DNA of 64,000 nt, taken from contig JAUICG010000002.1 of assembly GCA_030427485.1 (NCBI GenBank), positions 248,001-312,000 of the forward strand. Direction: 5' to 3'. The position numbers were made by a program, and so were the translations under genes. This DNA is from Gammaproteobacteria bacterium. Its GTDB lineage: Bacteria; Pseudomonadota; Gammaproteobacteria; Pseudomonadales; Halieaceae. This document shows, piece by piece, positions 28,837-39,647 of the stretch (the stretch's first letter is position 1; every line of letters starts with the position of its first letter). The notes under the pieces were generated by a model, which saw only the letters and a list, made by a program, of their open reading frames with translations, was not told the DNA's origin and made no database searches.

Positions 28837-30231
28837 TGCCTCGGGGGGATGGGTGCACTCCAGACTGGTACCCAGCAGTGCTTCCAGGTCAGGCAGCAGG
28901 AAGGCATCATCTTCGCTGGCGAAGCTGATGGAGACGCCTGTCGCGCCGGCGCGCCCGGTGCGGCCTATACGGTGGACGTAATCCTCGGGATCTTCCGGCA
29001 GGTTATAGTTCACCACGTGGCTGACGCCGTCGACGTGGATACCGCGGCCAGCCACATCCGTAGCGACCAGCACCTTGATATCGCCCTGTTTGAACTGCTC
29101 CAGGGTGCGCGTGCGCTTGGCCTGGGGGATCTCGCCCGACAGGATGCCGGCGGCCACGCCGGACTTACGCAAACGTTCATGCAGGCGGCGCACCTGGTCT
29201 CGCCGATTGGCGAAGACAATAACACTGGTGCACTCTTCGCTGCGCAGCAGGTTGTTGAGCACCCTGTAGCGCTGCTCGCTGCTTACCAGATAGACTTTCT
29301 GGTCAACGGAACTGGTCGCGATGCTTTCCGGTTCGATTTCGACCGTGATTGGGTGGTACGTCCACTGCTGCGACAGGTTGATGATGTCCTGGGTGAAGGT
29401 TGCGGAGAACAGCAGCGTCTGTCGATGCTCTTTCTGCGGCGTCGCCCGCACAATGCGCTTGACCTGTGGAATGAAACCCATATCCAGCATGCGGTCCGCT
29501 TCATCCAGCACCAGAATTTCCACGTGATCCAGGTAGAGATCCCGGCGCCCCATGAAGTCCAGCAAGCGCCCGGGGGTGGCCACCACCAGGTCCACCACTG
29601 TCGTATGCAGTCGATTCAATTGTTTCTGGTAATCCATGCCCCCTATCAGGGTCGCCACCTGAAGACCGGTGTACTTCGCCAATTCCTCCGCGTCAGCAGC
29701 AATCTGCATTACCAATTCGCGGGTCGGCGCGATCACCAACGCCCTGGGTTCACCCACGAAGCGCTCGCCCTCAAGCGGATTACACAACATATCGTTGAAT
29801 ATCGTGATGAGGAAGGCGGCTGTTTTACCGGTGCCGGTCTGGGCCTTGCCGATCGCGTCATGTCCCTGCAGGGTATGTGGGAGAATGGACGCCTGGATAG
29901 GTGAACAATACTGGAAACCGAGGTCAGCGATTCCGTGCATAAGTTCGTTGCGCAAACCCAGATCGTGGAATCGGGTTTCACCCTCCCTGGGCGCAACGCT
30001 GAAGTCCTCCGGCGACCAGGAGGATCCCGTGTTGGCGCGCTTGCGCGAACGACGTCGCTTGCCGCCTTTGCGCGGCGCCTGCGCCGCCGGGGTCTCGCGC
30101 GCGCCAGCCGCCGACGCAGGGGCTGCTGTGTGGTGCGAGCCGTCCCTGCCCGGCGCCTGCGTGACACTGGCAGCGGGACCCGCAGCCTCTTCACGCTTGC
30201 CCGATATACGATTGACTAGACCTTTGATCAA
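28825..30231 (-). CDS. rhlB: DEAD-box RNA helicase RhlB
   Basis: A 468-residue RNA helicase. Residues 10-75 form a low-complexity Ala/Pro and Lys/Arg extension. Motifs follow in order: AQTGTGKT (130-137), a DEAD box in [11 protein letters not shown] (FSATF) and [10 protein letters not shown]. In E. coli RhlB is the degradosome helicase. The start is TTG at 30231, giving M-I-K-G-L as in relatives; no ATG is available there. The basic N-terminal extension replaces the shorter E. coli terminus. Confidence 0.93.
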   Translation of the reverse strand: MIKGLVNRISGKREEAAGPAASVTQAPGRDGSHHTAAPASAAGARETPAAQAPRKGGKRRRSRKRANTGSSWSPEDFSVAPREGETRFHDLGLRNELMHGIADLGFQYCSPIQASILPHTLQGHDAIGKAQTGTGKTAAFLITIFNDMLCNPLEGERFVGEPRALVIAPTRELVMQIAADAEELAKYTGLQVATLIGGMDYQKQLNRLHTTVVDLVVATPGRLLDFMGRRDLYLDHVEILVLDEADRMLDMGFIPQVKRIVRATPQKEHRQTLLFSATFTQDIINLSQQWTYHPITVEIEPESIATSSVDQKVYLVSSEQRYRVLNNLLRSEECTSVIVFANRRDQVRRLHERLRKSGVAAGILSGEIPQAKRTRTLEQFKQGDIKVLVATDVAGRGIHVDGVSHVVNYNLPEDPEDYVHRIGRTGRAGATGVSISFASEDDAFLLPDLEALLGTSLECTHPPEALLV

Positions 30232-30328
30232 CTCTGCTTATCCTGTGCGCGCTCAAAAAACGCGCTAGTCTACCACTTCTGCGAGAGAAATGGTGGAGAC
30301 TCTTCTTCGCCCGTGGCGCGCCACCCGG

Positions 30329-30919
30329 TCAGCGTCTCGGGGGCCACAGTTTGGCGAGAAAATAGTCCACACTGGTAAAGCGACCGCCACCTGTGAATAA
30401 CAGGCTGAACAACATCACCAGGTAGGTGACACCAAATTCAATGCCGTTGTTGAGAATCACAAATCCGCCGTTTTCAGTGAGCCAGCCATAATTGCCGTGT
30501 TCGCGCAGGATATCCCGGGCGGCGTTCAGGCGTACGGCCACATCCGCGGCGCTGGAATCGGCGATAGCGGCCCAGCCATTGCCCCAGTGCACTGCGAAAA
30601 TTGCGACCAGCATGGTGATCATCAGGGGTATCGAAATCCAGCGGGTTGCCAAACCGAGCAGTAACAACAGCGCGCCGATCGCCTCGGTGTAGGCCGCGAG
30701 GTATGCCATCACTGTGGGAAATGGCAGACCAAGGCCCCAATCGGGGTTGCCAAACCATTCGATCGTATTCTCCATGCCTGCGATTTTCTGCGTGCCCGCC
30801 ATCCAGAATACCGGGACGAGATAGAGGCGCAGCGCCAACGGCGCCACGCCGTCAAGGTACTTCAGGCGCTGAAAAATGGCATTGTGCAGGGTGTAGTACC
30901 ACTGTGCGAGTGTATCCAT
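30329..30919 (-). CDS. DoxX family membrane protein
   Basis: A 196-residue membrane protein with about four helices and the DoxX pattern: LRLYLVPVFWMAGTQKI near residue 30, then AYTEAIGALLLLLGLATRW and a conserved final helix. Family members are associated with respiratory or redox functions, but no role can be assigned here. An insert between helices 3 and 4 (about 115-150) is longer than in minimal DoxX proteins. It is monocistronic between rhlB and moeB. Confidence 0.8.
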   Translation of the reverse strand: MDTLAQWYYTLHNAIFQRLKYLDGVAPLALRLYLVPVFWMAGTQKIAGMENTIEWFGNPDWGLGLPFPTVMAYLAAYTEAIGALLLLLGLATRWISIPLMITMLVAIFAVHWGNGWAAIADSSAADVAVRLNAARDILREHGNYGWLTENGGFVILNNGIEFGVTYLVMLFSLLFTGGGRFTSVDYFLAKLWPPRR

Positions 30920-30972
30920 GGGAGCTCTCTTGTTCGGCGTAGTCTCTGTGACAATACCAAGCCATAAAAGGT

Positions 30973-31728
30973 TCAGTTATGCAATTGCGCACACGCCGGG
31001 CAGTCCGCCCGCACCGGCAGTTCCAACTCGCGAAACTCCATGCTGCGTAAATCGATTACCAGCAACCGGCCACGCAGCGGCTCTCCGTAGCCCGCGAGAA
31101 TTTTCAGGGCCTCCATCGCCTGCAGTGAACCGATGACGCCGACCAGCGGCGCCAGCACACCGCTTTCACTACAACTCAGCGCAGTATCGGCTTCCCCCTC
31201 GCGATACAAACAGGCATAACAGGGGCCGCCCCGAGCGGGATCGAACACGGCCAGTTGCCCCTCGCTGCGCACCGCGGCAGCGGACACCAGCGGTACGCCG
31301 GCCGCGATGCAGGCACGGTTGAGCGCAAAGCGCACGGGGTAATTATCAGTGGCATCGAGCACCAGATCGACGCGCGACAACAGTGCGGGCATCTCGGGCT
31401 CCAGCAGCGGTCGCTCGATGACATGCAACCCCACTCCTGGATTGAGGGCCGCTATCGAGGCCGCTGCCGATCGCGCCTTGTTGCTACCGATGTCGCCCTC
31501 GGTATGGGCTATCTGGCGCTGCAGGTTGCTCAACTCCACCGCGTCGCCGTCGACCAGTACCAGCTCACCGACACCGGCCGCCGCCAGATAGAGGGCCGCG
31601 GGACACCCCAGACCTCCGAGGCCCACCACCAGCACGCTCGCCTGTTGCAGGCGCTCCTGTCCGGCAATATCGAAATCGTGCAATAGAATCTGCCTGTTGT
31701 AGCGCATGAGTTGCGCATCAGTCAGCAT
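30973..31728 (-). CDS. moeB: MoeB/ThiF-type adenylyltransferase
   Basis: A 251-residue E1-like enzyme that adenylates the C-terminus of a ubiquitin-like sulfur carrier (MoaD or ThiS). Visible motifs are the nucleotide loop GLGGLG (36-41), D128 in DATDN, zinc-binding pairs C170/C173 and C243/C246, and C186 in SCSESGV. It overlaps prmC by 11 bases, as in Pseudomonas. MoaD- and ThiS-directed members cannot be separated from sequence alone. Confidence 0.92.
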   Translation of the reverse strand: MLTDAQLMRYNRQILLHDFDIAGQERLQQASVLVVGLGGLGCPAALYLAAAGVGELVLVDGDAVELSNLQRQIAHTEGDIGSNKARSAAASIAALNPGVGLHVIERPLLEPEMPALLSRVDLVLDATDNYPVRFALNRACIAAGVPLVSAAAVRSEGQLAVFDPARGGPCYACLYREGEADTALSCSESGVLAPLVGVIGSLQAMEALKILAGYGEPLRGRLLVIDLRSMEFRELELPVRADCPACAQLHN

Positions 31729-32551
31729 GCCAGCACCCCCCTGAAATTCGCTCCAGACCCGCCGCGTCGCAGTGCGTATCGACCTTGTCAAACCCTGCCT
31801 CATACAACATCGCGCGCACGGCGGGCGCCTGCGTATACCCGTGTTCCAGCAACAGCCAGCCGCCATCGCGCAGGTGCGCGGCCGCTCCCTCCACGAGCAG
31901 TTGCAGGTCCGCCAGCCCTCTGTTCGCAGACACCAGGGCGGACCGCGGTTCAAAGCGGACGTCGCCGCGCGTCAAATGCGGGTCCTCACAATCAATATAG
32001 GGCGGGTTGGCCAGCAGGGCATCGAAACGCTTCCCTGCCACAGCCTGATACCAGTCCGACTGCAGCAGGGAAACGTTATGTGCGCCGACCCGGGCAACAT
32101 TGTCCGCTGCGACCTGCAGGGCGTTTGCGCTATTGTCCAGTGCGGTCACCTGCCACACTGGCCGCTCGACAGCCAGGGCCAGCGCGATAGCCCCCGAACC
32201 GGTGCCGAGATCCAGTACCTTCGCGTCATCGGGCAGTGCCAGTTCCAGCGCCCAGGCGACCAGTGTCTCGGTTTCGGGACGCGGAATCAGCGTATTGCCG
32301 TCGATGGCCAGTGACAGCGACCAAAAATCCCGCTCGCCGACGAGGTAGGCAATCGGCAGACCCGCGCGGCGCTCGGTCAGGAGTTGCCGGAAACGCTGCG
32401 TACACTCCGCCGACACCGCTTTTTCCGGCCAGGTGTACAACCAGGCGCGAGACTTGCCCAGGCAGTGGCATAACAGGATTTCCGTATCTCGCCGCGCACT
32501 GTCGGAAGGTAAATCAGCGCCCGAAAGCAGCAGTTCCCGCACGCTGGGCAT
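31718..32551 (-). CDS. prmC: Release factor glutamine methyltransferase
   Basis: A 277-residue SAM-dependent enzyme that methylates the glutamine of the GGQ motif in release factors. The SAM loop LDLGTGSGAIAL is at 113-124 and the catalytic NPPY at 182-185. The ATG at 32551 overlaps the prfA stop, placing the enzyme directly behind its own substrate gene. Confidence 0.97.
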   Translation of the reverse strand: MPSVRELLLSGADLPSDSARRDTEILLCHCLGKSRAWLYTWPEKAVSAECTQRFRQLLTERRAGLPIAYLVGERDFWSLSLAIDGNTLIPRPETETLVAWALELALPDDAKVLDLGTGSGAIALALAVERPVWQVTALDNSANALQVAADNVARVGAHNVSLLQSDWYQAVAGKRFDALLANPPYIDCEDPHLTRGDVRFEPRSALVSANRGLADLQLLVEGAAAHLRDGGWLLLEHGYTQAPAVRAMLYEAGFDKVDTHCDAAGLERISGGCWHAD

Positions 32552-33636
32552 CAACTTTCGGACAGCGCCGCCAGCTGATCCGCCTGGTACTCCTGCCGCA
32601 ACGGACCGACGAGCGCGTCGAGATCACCTTGCATCACTTCATCCAGCTTGTACAACGTCAGGTTGATGCGATGGTCGGTCACCCGCCCCTGCGGGAAATT
32701 GTAGGTACGGATACGGTCCGAGCGATCTCCGGAACCCACCAGGTTTCGACGGGTCTCAGCAGTTTCACTGGCCAGCTTGTCCTGCGCACTGCTCAGCAGC
32801 TTGGCCTGCAGCAGCGACATTGCACGGGCGCGGTTCTTGTGCTGGGATCGCTCGTCCTGGCACTCCACCACCACCCCGGTCGGTATATGCGTCAGGCGTA
32901 CAGCGGAGTCTGTCTTGTTGACATGCTGTCCGCCCGCACCGGAGGCACGGAACGTATCGATACGTAAATCGGCTTTGTTGATCTCAATCTCATCGACCTC
33001 CTCAGGTTCGGGCATTACGGCCACGGTACAGGCCGACGTATGGATACGCCCCTGGGATTCCGTTTCAGGAACGCGCTGCACCCGGTGTGCGCCGGATTCA
33101 AACTTGAGCCGCGCGTAGACGTCCCGCCCTTCAACACGCGTGATGATCTCCTTGTACCCGCCGTGCTCGCCGGGCCTCTCTGACAGTATCTCAACCTTCC
33201 AGCCCTGGGTCTCCGCGTAGCGGGAATACATGCGAAACAGGTCGCCGGAAAAAATGGCCGCTTCATCACCGCCGGTTCCCGCACGGATCTCCAGGAACAC
33301 GTTGTGCGAGTCGTTCGGGTCGCGAGGGAGCATCAGCGTCTGCAATTCGGCCTCCAATTCGGCCAGCCGCGCGGTACCGTTATCCAGTTCCTCGCGCGCC
33401 ATTTCCCGCACGTCGGGGTCGGCGTCATCGAGCATCTGACGCGCTTCCTCCAGGTCAGCGGCAACCTGCCGGTACTGGAGGTGGCATGTCACCACCGGCT
33501 CCAGTTCAGCATATTCCCGCGACAGTTCCCGGAACCTGTTCTGATCGGCGATGGTCTGGCTGTCGCTGAGTAGCGCGGACACCTCCTCGTGTCGATCGCC
33601 AAGTGTTTCGAGTTTCGTGAGCAGGGATGCTTTCAT
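32551..33636 (-). CDS. prfA: Peptide chain release factor 1
   Basis: A 361-residue factor that terminates translation at UAA and UAG. The GGQ catalytic motif is at 235-237 ([10 protein letters not shown]), and the stop-codon-reading PxT motif is P190-E191-T192. The hemA stop overlaps the prfA ATG, so hemA-prfA-prmC-moeB form one tightly coupled operon. Confidence 0.98.
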   Translation of the reverse strand: MKASLLTKLETLGDRHEEVSALLSDSQTIADQNRFRELSREYAELEPVVTCHLQYRQVAADLEEARQMLDDADPDVREMAREELDNGTARLAELEAELQTLMLPRDPNDSHNVFLEIRAGTGGDEAAIFSGDLFRMYSRYAETQGWKVEILSERPGEHGGYKEIITRVEGRDVYARLKFESGAHRVQRVPETESQGRIHTSACTVAVMPEPEEVDEIEINKADLRIDTFRASGAGGQHVNKTDSAVRLTHIPTGVVVECQDERSQHKNRARAMSLLQAKLLSSAQDKLASETAETRRNLVGSGDRSDRIRTYNFPQGRVTDHRINLTLYKLDEVMQGDLDALVGPLRQEYQADQLAALSES

Positions 33637-34994
33637 TGCAGGGTGCGTCGTGTAGTTTCCACCGCCGAGGCCGGCAGATCGAGTTCGGGCTGTTCGGGTT
33701 CATCTGCACCCGGCAACTGCGGGGAGCTGCCTTCCAGACCCAGTAGTTTGCGGGCGCTGTTGATCAGGTCCTGGCGACCTTCGACACTTGCCTGTTTCAG
33801 GCCGCGCGTGGGTGCGTGAATCAGTTTGTTGGTGATGGAACGGGACAACTGCGCCAGTATCTGTCGCGGGTCGTCGCCCCGATCCAGCGCTCGCTGAGCC
33901 CGCTGGAGCTCTTGTTCACGCAATTTTTCCGCCATTGAGCGGTATTCCTTGACGGTGTCGACAGCCGCGAGACTGCGCACCTCCTCCGTGTAGAGCCTGA
34001 CACCTTCATCGATGATGACGTCAGCTTTGCGCGCCTCGGTACTGCGACTGCGCAGGTTCTCGTCGACGATTTCACGCAGGTCATCGACGGTGTACAGATA
34101 GACGTCGCTCAGTTCACCGACCTGCGACTCAATGTCCCTGGGCACCGCGATATCAATCATCAGGTAGGGGCGGTGTTTACGCACTTTCAAAGCCTGCTCC
34201 ACCGCGCCCTTGCCGAGAATAGGCAACTGACTGGCAGTGGACGTAATCACGATATCCGCATCGCGCAACTGTTCGGGTATCTCCGCGAGCAATACCGCCT
34301 CCGCCCCGAACTTCTGCGCCAGCTCGCGCGCTCGGCCAAGCGTACGATTGGCTATTACAACCTGGCGGACACCCGCACTGACGAGGTGGCGTGCCACCAG
34401 TTCGATGGTCTCCCCCGCTCCCACCAGCAGGGCATTGCAGCGCGTCAGGTCAGAAAAAATATGGCCGGCCATATCGACGGCGGCGTACGCGACAGAAACC
34501 GGGTTTTCACCAATCGCGGTATCAGTTCGCACTCGTTTGGCAATGGAAAAAATTCTCGGGAACAGCCGGGCGAATTCGCCGCCTACAGTGCCGGCCCCTT
34601 CCGCCACCGCGTAAGCGGACTTGAGTTGCCCGAAGATTTGCGGCTCGCCGAGTACCATGGAATCCAGGCCGCTGGCGACCTGAACCAGATGCCTTACGGC
34701 CTGCTCGCCCTCATGAAGGTAGGCAAACTGGTGCAGTTCGCGGGCCGAAAGGTGGTGATAATTCGCTACCCAGTCGATGAGTTCCTGCGCCTTTGACCCC
34801 GGTTGCACGTCTTCTGGCACGATCGCGTACAGCTCGGTGCGATTGCACGTGGAGAGAATGACCACCTCTTCAATGTTAGCTATTTCGCATACATCCACCA
34901 GTGCTTCGGCGACCTGTTCCGGGGCAAAGGCAACCCGCTCGCGCACTTCCAGTGCGGCCGAGTTGTGGTTGATTCCCAACGCGATTACATTCAT
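33633..34994 (-). CDS. hemA: Glutamyl-tRNA reductase
   Basis: A 453-residue NADPH enzyme making glutamate semialdehyde from Glu-tRNA, the first step of tetrapyrrole synthesis. The catalytic cysteine is C50 in [11 protein letters not shown], and the nucleotide loop [12 protein letters not shown] is near residue 190. The ATG at 34994 gives the family start [10 protein letters not shown]. It is about 30-35 residues longer than E. coli HemA at the C-terminus, with a proline/aspartate-rich tail. It diverges from the TPR-lolB-ispE operon. Confidence 0.97.
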   Translation of the reverse strand: MNVIALGINHNSAALEVRERVAFAPEQVAEALVDVCEIANIEEVVILSTCNRTELYAIVPEDVQPGSKAQELIDWVANYHHLSARELHQFAYLHEGEQAVRHLVQVASGLDSMVLGEPQIFGQLKSAYAVAEGAGTVGGEFARLFPRIFSIAKRVRTDTAIGENPVSVAYAAVDMAGHIFSDLTRCNALLVGAGETIELVARHLVSAGVRQVVIANRTLGRARELAQKFGAEAVLLAEIPEQLRDADIVITSTASQLPILGKGAVEQALKVRKHRPYLMIDIAVPRDIESQVGELSDVYLYTVDDLREIVDENLRSRSTEARKADVIIDEGVRLYTEEVRSLAAVDTVKEYRSMAEKLREQELQRAQRALDRGDDPRQILAQLSRSITNKLIHAPTRGLKQASVEGRQDLINSARKLLGLEGSSPQLPGADEPEQPELDLPASAVETTRRTLQ

Positions 34995-35252
34995 GACTAC
35001 TGCCACTGGCTCCACAGCGTTCTGTTTCCGGGTTCACCCGCCGCGGGTGCGGCCTTGTGAAAACCGGCGCACCATAGCACAGTTCGCAAAAAACTCTCCC
35101 GATTTTAACAAGTTAGGTCGCAAATGACAGCGCCCCGGTGAATCCACTCAGGAGACACGGGACCCCGGGCCAGCGCCACATTGTGGGTTTCAGGCGCAGT
35201 CTGTGTCATCATACCGCTGTCTAACCGCCGGATTACCTCGCTCCCAGCCACC

Positions 35253-37013
35253 ATGTCGCGCATTCTTGCCCTCGCTCTCAGTTCCGCGCTGCTCCTTGGC
35301 TGTGCAACCCAGCCTGTGGGCGACAGTTCCGCCACGGGGCAGGACAATGACAGCAGGGGCAAACCGGCCGCCGCGGTGCCGGAAAAGCCCTTTCCGGCAG
35401 ACAGCCTCTATGACCTGCTGGTTGCCGAGTTTGCGCTGCGCCGGCAGGTGTACGATGTAACACTGGAAAAGTACAGCAAACAGGCTCCGCTGCTGCGGGA
35501 TCCGGGTGTCAGCGCGCATACCACGCACCTCGCGCAGTTCCTGCAACGCCCCGACGAAGCACTGAAATCCACGCGGTTGTGGGTGGAACTCGAACCGGAC
35601 AACGCTGAAGCCAACAACACCATGGCGACCCTGCTGGCACAGCGGGGAGAACCGGTTGCCGCGCTTCCCTACCTGGTGGTAGTGGAACAGGAAACGGGCG
35701 AGGCCAATTTCCCGATGCTGCTGAACGGGTTTTCCCAACTGGGCGAGCAACAGCGCGCCACGCTGGTCGAGAGTATCGACAGCTTGGCGAAAACCTACCC
35801 GCGGAATACCCGCTTGCTGCTGACCCAGGCGCTCATTCACGCGGAGAACCGACAGTTCGACCTGGCGCTGGAAGAACTGGATACGCTCCTTGAACTGGAA
35901 CCGGACCAACCCCAGGCCGTGCTGCTGGAGGCCAGAATCCTGGTCGAGCAGAACGACGACAAGCCCTACGAGCGCCTGGAGCGTGTGCTGCAGGACAAGC
36001 CTGACGCCAAACGACTGCGTCTGCAGTACGCCAGGATGCTGACAACTACCGACATGGCTGCGGCGAGAGAACAGTTTGAAATACTCTCAGCGCAGTCTCC
36101 AGAGGATAGTGACCTGCTGTTCTCGCTGGCACTCATCAGCCGCGAAATGGGCGATAGCGAGGCAGCCCGCGACTACCTGTTGCAAACCGTCGCGTTGGGT
36201 CAGCGCGCCGATGAGGCCCACTACTACCTGGGTCGCATGGCCGAGGACAGCGGCAATACCGATGAGGCTATTGCCCACTATCAGCAGGTTGGAATCGGCC
36301 CGGAATACCTCGCCGCGAACAGCCGGATCGGCGTTATGCTGGTCGAGCGCAATGAAATGGAGCGCAGCCGCGGCCATTTTATCGAGCAGCGCGAGCAGAT
36401 TCCGCAGCTCCGCGAACAACTGTATGGCCTTGAGGCCGATATTCTCTCCCGTGCCAACGCCACAGGAGAATCCATGCAATTGCTCAACCACGCGCTACAG
36501 GAAATGCCTGGAAGCACTACACTGCGCTACGCGCGCGCGATGCTTAGCGAGCAACTGGACGACCTGCAAGCCATGGAGAAAGACCTGCGCATGCTGCTCG
36601 CCGCCGACCCGGACAATGCCACCGCGCTAAATGCACTTGGCTACACGCTTGCAGATCGCACCACGCGCTACGCCGAGGCGCTGGAACTGGTATCGCGCGC
36701 ACTGGCACTGCAACCCGATGAACCGGCTATCCTGGACAGCATGGGCTGGGTGCTGTTTCGCAATGGGCAGTATGACGAATCCGTGCAGTATCTGCGTCGC
36801 GCCTACGCCGAGTTTCCAGACCCCGAGGTTGCAGCCCACCTGGGTGAGGTCCTGTGGACAATGGGCGATACCGAGGATGCGAAAGCCGTATGGCGATCCG
36901 CCCTGGCCGACGCCCCCAACAGCCCTATACTGCTGAAAACACTGCGCCGGCTCGGGGTTGAAATCTCCCCGCCAACATTCCCCGAACCGACACCTGCGCA
37001 GCCCGGGCTCTGA
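35253..37013 (+). CDS. TPR lipoprotein (PA4667-like) upstream of lolB
   Basis: A 586-residue lipoprotein (lipobox LLGC, C17) made almost entirely of TPR helices, including LNALGYTLADRT and AILDSMGWVLFRNGQYDESV near the C-terminus. Position between hemA and lolB is conserved in Pseudomonas (PA4667). The function is unknown; location beside LolB and the lipid anchor suggest an outer-membrane scaffold. The ATG at 35253 is chosen because it starts the signal peptide. lolB begins 1 base after its stop. Confidence 0.88.
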   Translation: MSRILALALSSALLLGCATQPVGDSSATGQDNDSRGKPAAAVPEKPFPADSLYDLLVAEFALRRQVYDVTLEKYSKQAPLLRDPGVSAHTTHLAQFLQRPDEALKSTRLWVELEPDNAEANNTMATLLAQRGEPVAALPYLVVVEQETGEANFPMLLNGFSQLGEQQRATLVESIDSLAKTYPRNTRLLLTQALIHAENRQFDLALEELDTLLELEPDQPQAVLLEARILVEQNDDKPYERLERVLQDKPDAKRLRLQYARMLTTTDMAAAREQFEILSAQSPEDSDLLFSLALISREMGDSEAARDYLLQTVALGQRADEAHYYLGRMAEDSGNTDEAIAHYQQVGIGPEYLAANSRIGVMLVERNEMERSRGHFIEQREQIPQLREQLYGLEADILSRANATGESMQLLNHALQEMPGSTTLRYARAMLSEQLDDLQAMEKDLRMLLAADPDNATALNALGYTLADRTTRYAEALELVSRALALQPDEPAILDSMGWVLFRNGQYDESVQYLRRAYAEFPDPEVAAHLGEVLWTMGDTEDAKAVWRSALADAPNSPILLKTLRRLGVEISPPTFPEPTPAQPGL

Positions 37014-37014
37014 C

Positions 37015-37623
37015 ATGGCTGTTACGGTTCGATTACTGGCATTAACGCTGTTGTCGGCACTGATCGCCGGCTGCGCCGGCCTGTCCCAGCGAGAACCCTC
37101 CTCAGCCGGGTGGAAGCAGCACAGCGCGCAACTCTCCGCCCTGCAATACTGGACCGCCAGCGGCAAGCTGGCACTGCGCACCACCGACGCCTCTGAATCG
37201 GCCAATATTGTCTGGCAGCAGGCCAATGAGCATACGCAGTTGCAATTGAGCGGGCCGCTCGGCATGGGCGCTACCACTATTCACAGCGACGGGCAGATTC
37301 TGGATATACGCCAGGGCGATGACCACACCACGCTGGACATCTCCACGCCGGATGCGATTGTCCTGAATACCGGCTGGGATTTACCCCTGGGCGCGCTGAC
37401 CCACTGGCTCAAGGGGCTGCCGTCACCGGACTGGGACATTCAGCTTATTGATGTCAACCCACAGACTGAACTGCTGCAAAACCTGCAGCAGGGCGATTGG
37501 GAGGTAAACTTTCAGAGTTACGGCCAGTTTCAGGCGTATGTCCTGCCCACTCGCCTGCAGATACAGCGCGGTACCACGCGGGTCAAGCTGGTCATCTCGC
37601 GCTGGCAGATGCCATCAACGTGA
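37015..37623 (+). CDS. lolB: Outer-membrane lipoprotein receptor LolB
   Basis: A 202-residue outer-membrane lipoprotein that accepts lipoproteins from LolA and inserts them. The lipobox IAGC has C20, and the family segments YWTASGKLALRT and GALTHWLKGLPSP are present. It overlaps ispE by one base (TGATG at 37621-37625). Confidence 0.94.
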   Translation: MAVTVRLLALTLLSALIAGCAGLSQREPSSAGWKQHSAQLSALQYWTASGKLALRTTDASESANIVWQQANEHTQLQLSGPLGMGATTIHSDGQILDIRQGDDHTTLDISTPDAIVLNTGWDLPLGALTHWLKGLPSPDWDIQLIDVNPQTELLQNLQQGDWEVNFQSYGQFQAYVLPTRLQIQRGTTRVKLVISRWQMPST

Positions 37624-38453
37624 TGCCCGACACGCTCACCCTGCTATCGCCCGCGAAGCTGAACCTGTTCCTGCACATCACCGGCCGTCGCGAGGACGGC
37701 TACCATGAGCTGCAAACGCTGTTTCAATTGCTGGACTGGGGCGACCTGCTCTCCTTCACGCCCAACCGGAACGGGCGGATCACGCTGGACGGTAACCTGG
37801 GGGCTATTCCCCACAGGGACAACCTGATCGTACGCGCCGCCAGCCTCCTGCGACAGGATAATCTGGGTGCCCATATCAGCGTTGTTAAACAGATTCCCAC
37901 CGGCGCCGGTCTGGGTGGCGGCAGCTCAAATGCAGCCACCACCCTGCTGGCGCTGAACCACCTCTGGGGCCGCCATCTTCCGCGTGCGGAATTACAGGCC
38001 ATGGGCGGAACCCTGGGTGCGGACGTTCCCGTTTTCGTCGGCGCTCACACCGCCTGGGCCGAGGGCACCGGGGAGATTCTCAGCAATATTGAGCTACCGG
38101 AGACCTGGTATCTCATTCTGGTACCCGGCTGCCATGTCTCCACCGGGGAAATATTTTCCCATCCGCAATTGACACGCAACAGCATCCCCATCAAAATGGC
38201 GACCTTTTTTGAGGGTAACTCCCGAAACGACTGCCAGCAACTTGTCAGACAACTGCACCCGCAAGTTGATAAGGCATTGAAAGCTTTGGATAAATTTGGC
38301 GAGGCAAGGCTGACCGGCACAGGGGCCTGCGTGTTCCTCGGCTTCGCTAGCGAAGTCCAGGCCAGGGTGACCCGGGAGCGATTGCAGGGTGATTGGACGA
38401 GTATCCTCGCCCGCGGCGTTAACACGTCGCCTCTGCCGAAAGAGTTAGTCTAA
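37623..38453 (+). CDS. ispE: 4-diphosphocytidyl-2-C-methylerythritol kinase
   Basis: A 276-residue GHMP kinase of the methylerythritol phosphate pathway to isoprenoids. K12 in SPAKLNLFL and the ATP-binding loop PTGAGLGGGSSNAA (92-105) are intact, with the catalytic aspartate D134 in LGADVPVF. The ATG overlaps the lolB stop. The lolB-ispE-tRNA-Gln-prs order is the Pseudomonas arrangement. Confidence 0.97.
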   Translation: MPDTLTLLSPAKLNLFLHITGRREDGYHELQTLFQLLDWGDLLSFTPNRNGRITLDGNLGAIPHRDNLIVRAASLLRQDNLGAHISVVKQIPTGAGLGGGSSNAATTLLALNHLWGRHLPRAELQAMGGTLGADVPVFVGAHTAWAEGTGEILSNIELPETWYLILVPGCHVSTGEIFSHPQLTRNSIPIKMATFFEGNSRNDCQQLVRQLHPQVDKALKALDKFGEARLTGTGACVFLGFASEVQARVTRERLQGDWTSILARGVNTSPLPKELV

Positions 38454-38467
38454 TCCGACAGATTGTT

Positions 38468-38542
38468 TGGGGTGTCGCCAAGCGGCAAGGCACCAGGTTT
38501 TGATCCTGGCATTCGGAGGTTCGAATCCTCCCACCCCAGCCA
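38468..38542 (+). tRNA. tRNA-Gln (anticodon TTG)
   Basis: A 75-base cloverleaf with encoded CCA. The acceptor TGGGGTG pairs with CACCCCA. The anticodon stem CCAGG/CCTGG holds loop TTTTGAT with anticodon TTG. The T-loop GTTCGAATC is canonical. It is the only tRNA between ispE and prs. Confidence 0.98.
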
Positions 38543-38548
38543 TACCGG

Positions 38549-38587
38549 CAGCGCCATAGGCCCAGCGAATATGGCGCTGTTTTTTTA
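38549..38587 (+). terminator. Rho-independent terminator after tRNA-Gln
   Basis: A perfect 10-base stem CAGCGCCATA (38549-38558) and TATGGCGCTG (38570-38579) with an 11-base loop is followed by seven T residues. It lies between tRNA-Gln and prs, so the upstream operon should end here and prs needs its own promoter or read-through. Confidence 0.9.
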
Positions 38588-38625
38588 TTTGCCGATTTTG
38601 GCGGGAAACCTGAAGGTAGAGCGCT

Positions 38626-39573
38626 GTGTCCTCGAAAATGATGGTCTTTACGGGTAACGCCAACCCGGAACTGGCCCAGAAAGTCGCCAGCAGATTGTAC
38701 CTGTCGCTGGGCAAGGCCGATGTCGGCAAATTCAGCGACGGTGAAGTCTGTGTTGAACTGAATGAGAACGTGCGCGGCAAGGATGTTTTCGTCCTGCAGT
38801 CCACTTGCGCACCGACCAACGACAACCTGATGGAACTGGTGGTGATGATAGATGCGTTGCGCCGGGCATCAGCGTCGCGCATCACCGCAGTGGTGCCGTA
38901 CTTCGGCTACGCGCGCCAGGATCGGCGGGTGCGCTCGGCGCGCGTGCCCATCACGGCCAAAGTGGTAGCGGATATGATGGTCGGCGTGGGTGTGGACCGG
39001 GTGTTGACCGTCGACCTGCACGCCGAGCAGATTCAGGGATTTTTCACCTGTCCGGTGGATAACGTTTACGGCTCCCCGGTGTTGATTGACGACATCGAGG
39101 ACTGCAACTACGACAACCTGATGGTGGTATCACCCGACATCGGCGGTGTCGTTCGAGCCAGGGCGATAGCCAAGCAGTTGAGTGAGGCCGACCTGGCGAT
39201 TATCGATAAACGTCGCCCAAAGGCTAACGAGGCCCAGGTGATGAACCTGATCGGCGAAGTCGATGGCCGCACCTGCCTGCTGGTGGATGACCTGGTCGAT
39301 ACCGCCGGCACCCTGTGCAAAGCGGCGGATGCGCTGAAGGATCGCGGCGCAGCCAAGGTGGTGGCCTACTGTACCCACGCCGTTTTATCCGGTAATGCGC
39401 TGGAAAATATTCAATCATCCCAGCTCGATGAACTGGTAGTAACAGACACGATTCCTCTGAGTGCGGAGGCGAAGAACATCGGAAAGATTCGCCAACTCAC
39501 GCTGGCCGACCTGCTGGCAGAGTCCATGCGCAGGGTCGCCAACGAGGAATCCATTAGCGCGCTGTTTCAGTAG
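38626..39573 (+). CDS. prs: Ribose-phosphate pyrophosphokinase
   Basis: A 315-residue enzyme making PRPP, the precursor for histidine, nucleotides and NAD. Conserved features are [16 protein letters not shown], the [14 protein letters not shown] segment and the PRPP loop [13 protein letters not shown] near residue 220. The start is GTG at 38626 in the family position ([13 protein letters not shown]). It lies directly downstream of the terminator. Confidence 0.98.
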   Translation: MSSKMMVFTGNANPELAQKVASRLYLSLGKADVGKFSDGEVCVELNENVRGKDVFVLQSTCAPTNDNLMELVVMIDALRRASASRITAVVPYFGYARQDRRVRSARVPITAKVVADMMVGVGVDRVLTVDLHAEQIQGFFTCPVDNVYGSPVLIDDIEDCNYDNLMVVSPDIGGVVRARAIAKQLSEADLAIIDKRRPKANEAQVMNLIGEVDGRTCLLVDDLVDTAGTLCKAADALKDRGAAKVVAYCTHAVLSGNALENIQSSQLDELVVTDTIPLSAEAKNIGKIRQLTLADLLAESMRRVANEESISALFQ

Positions 39574-39647
39574 AGACAGCGTTAACAGCAACGCATTACC
39601 GCACCGGTCGCAGGTGTTGTAGTGTCTTAATCAAAGGAGTCACGACA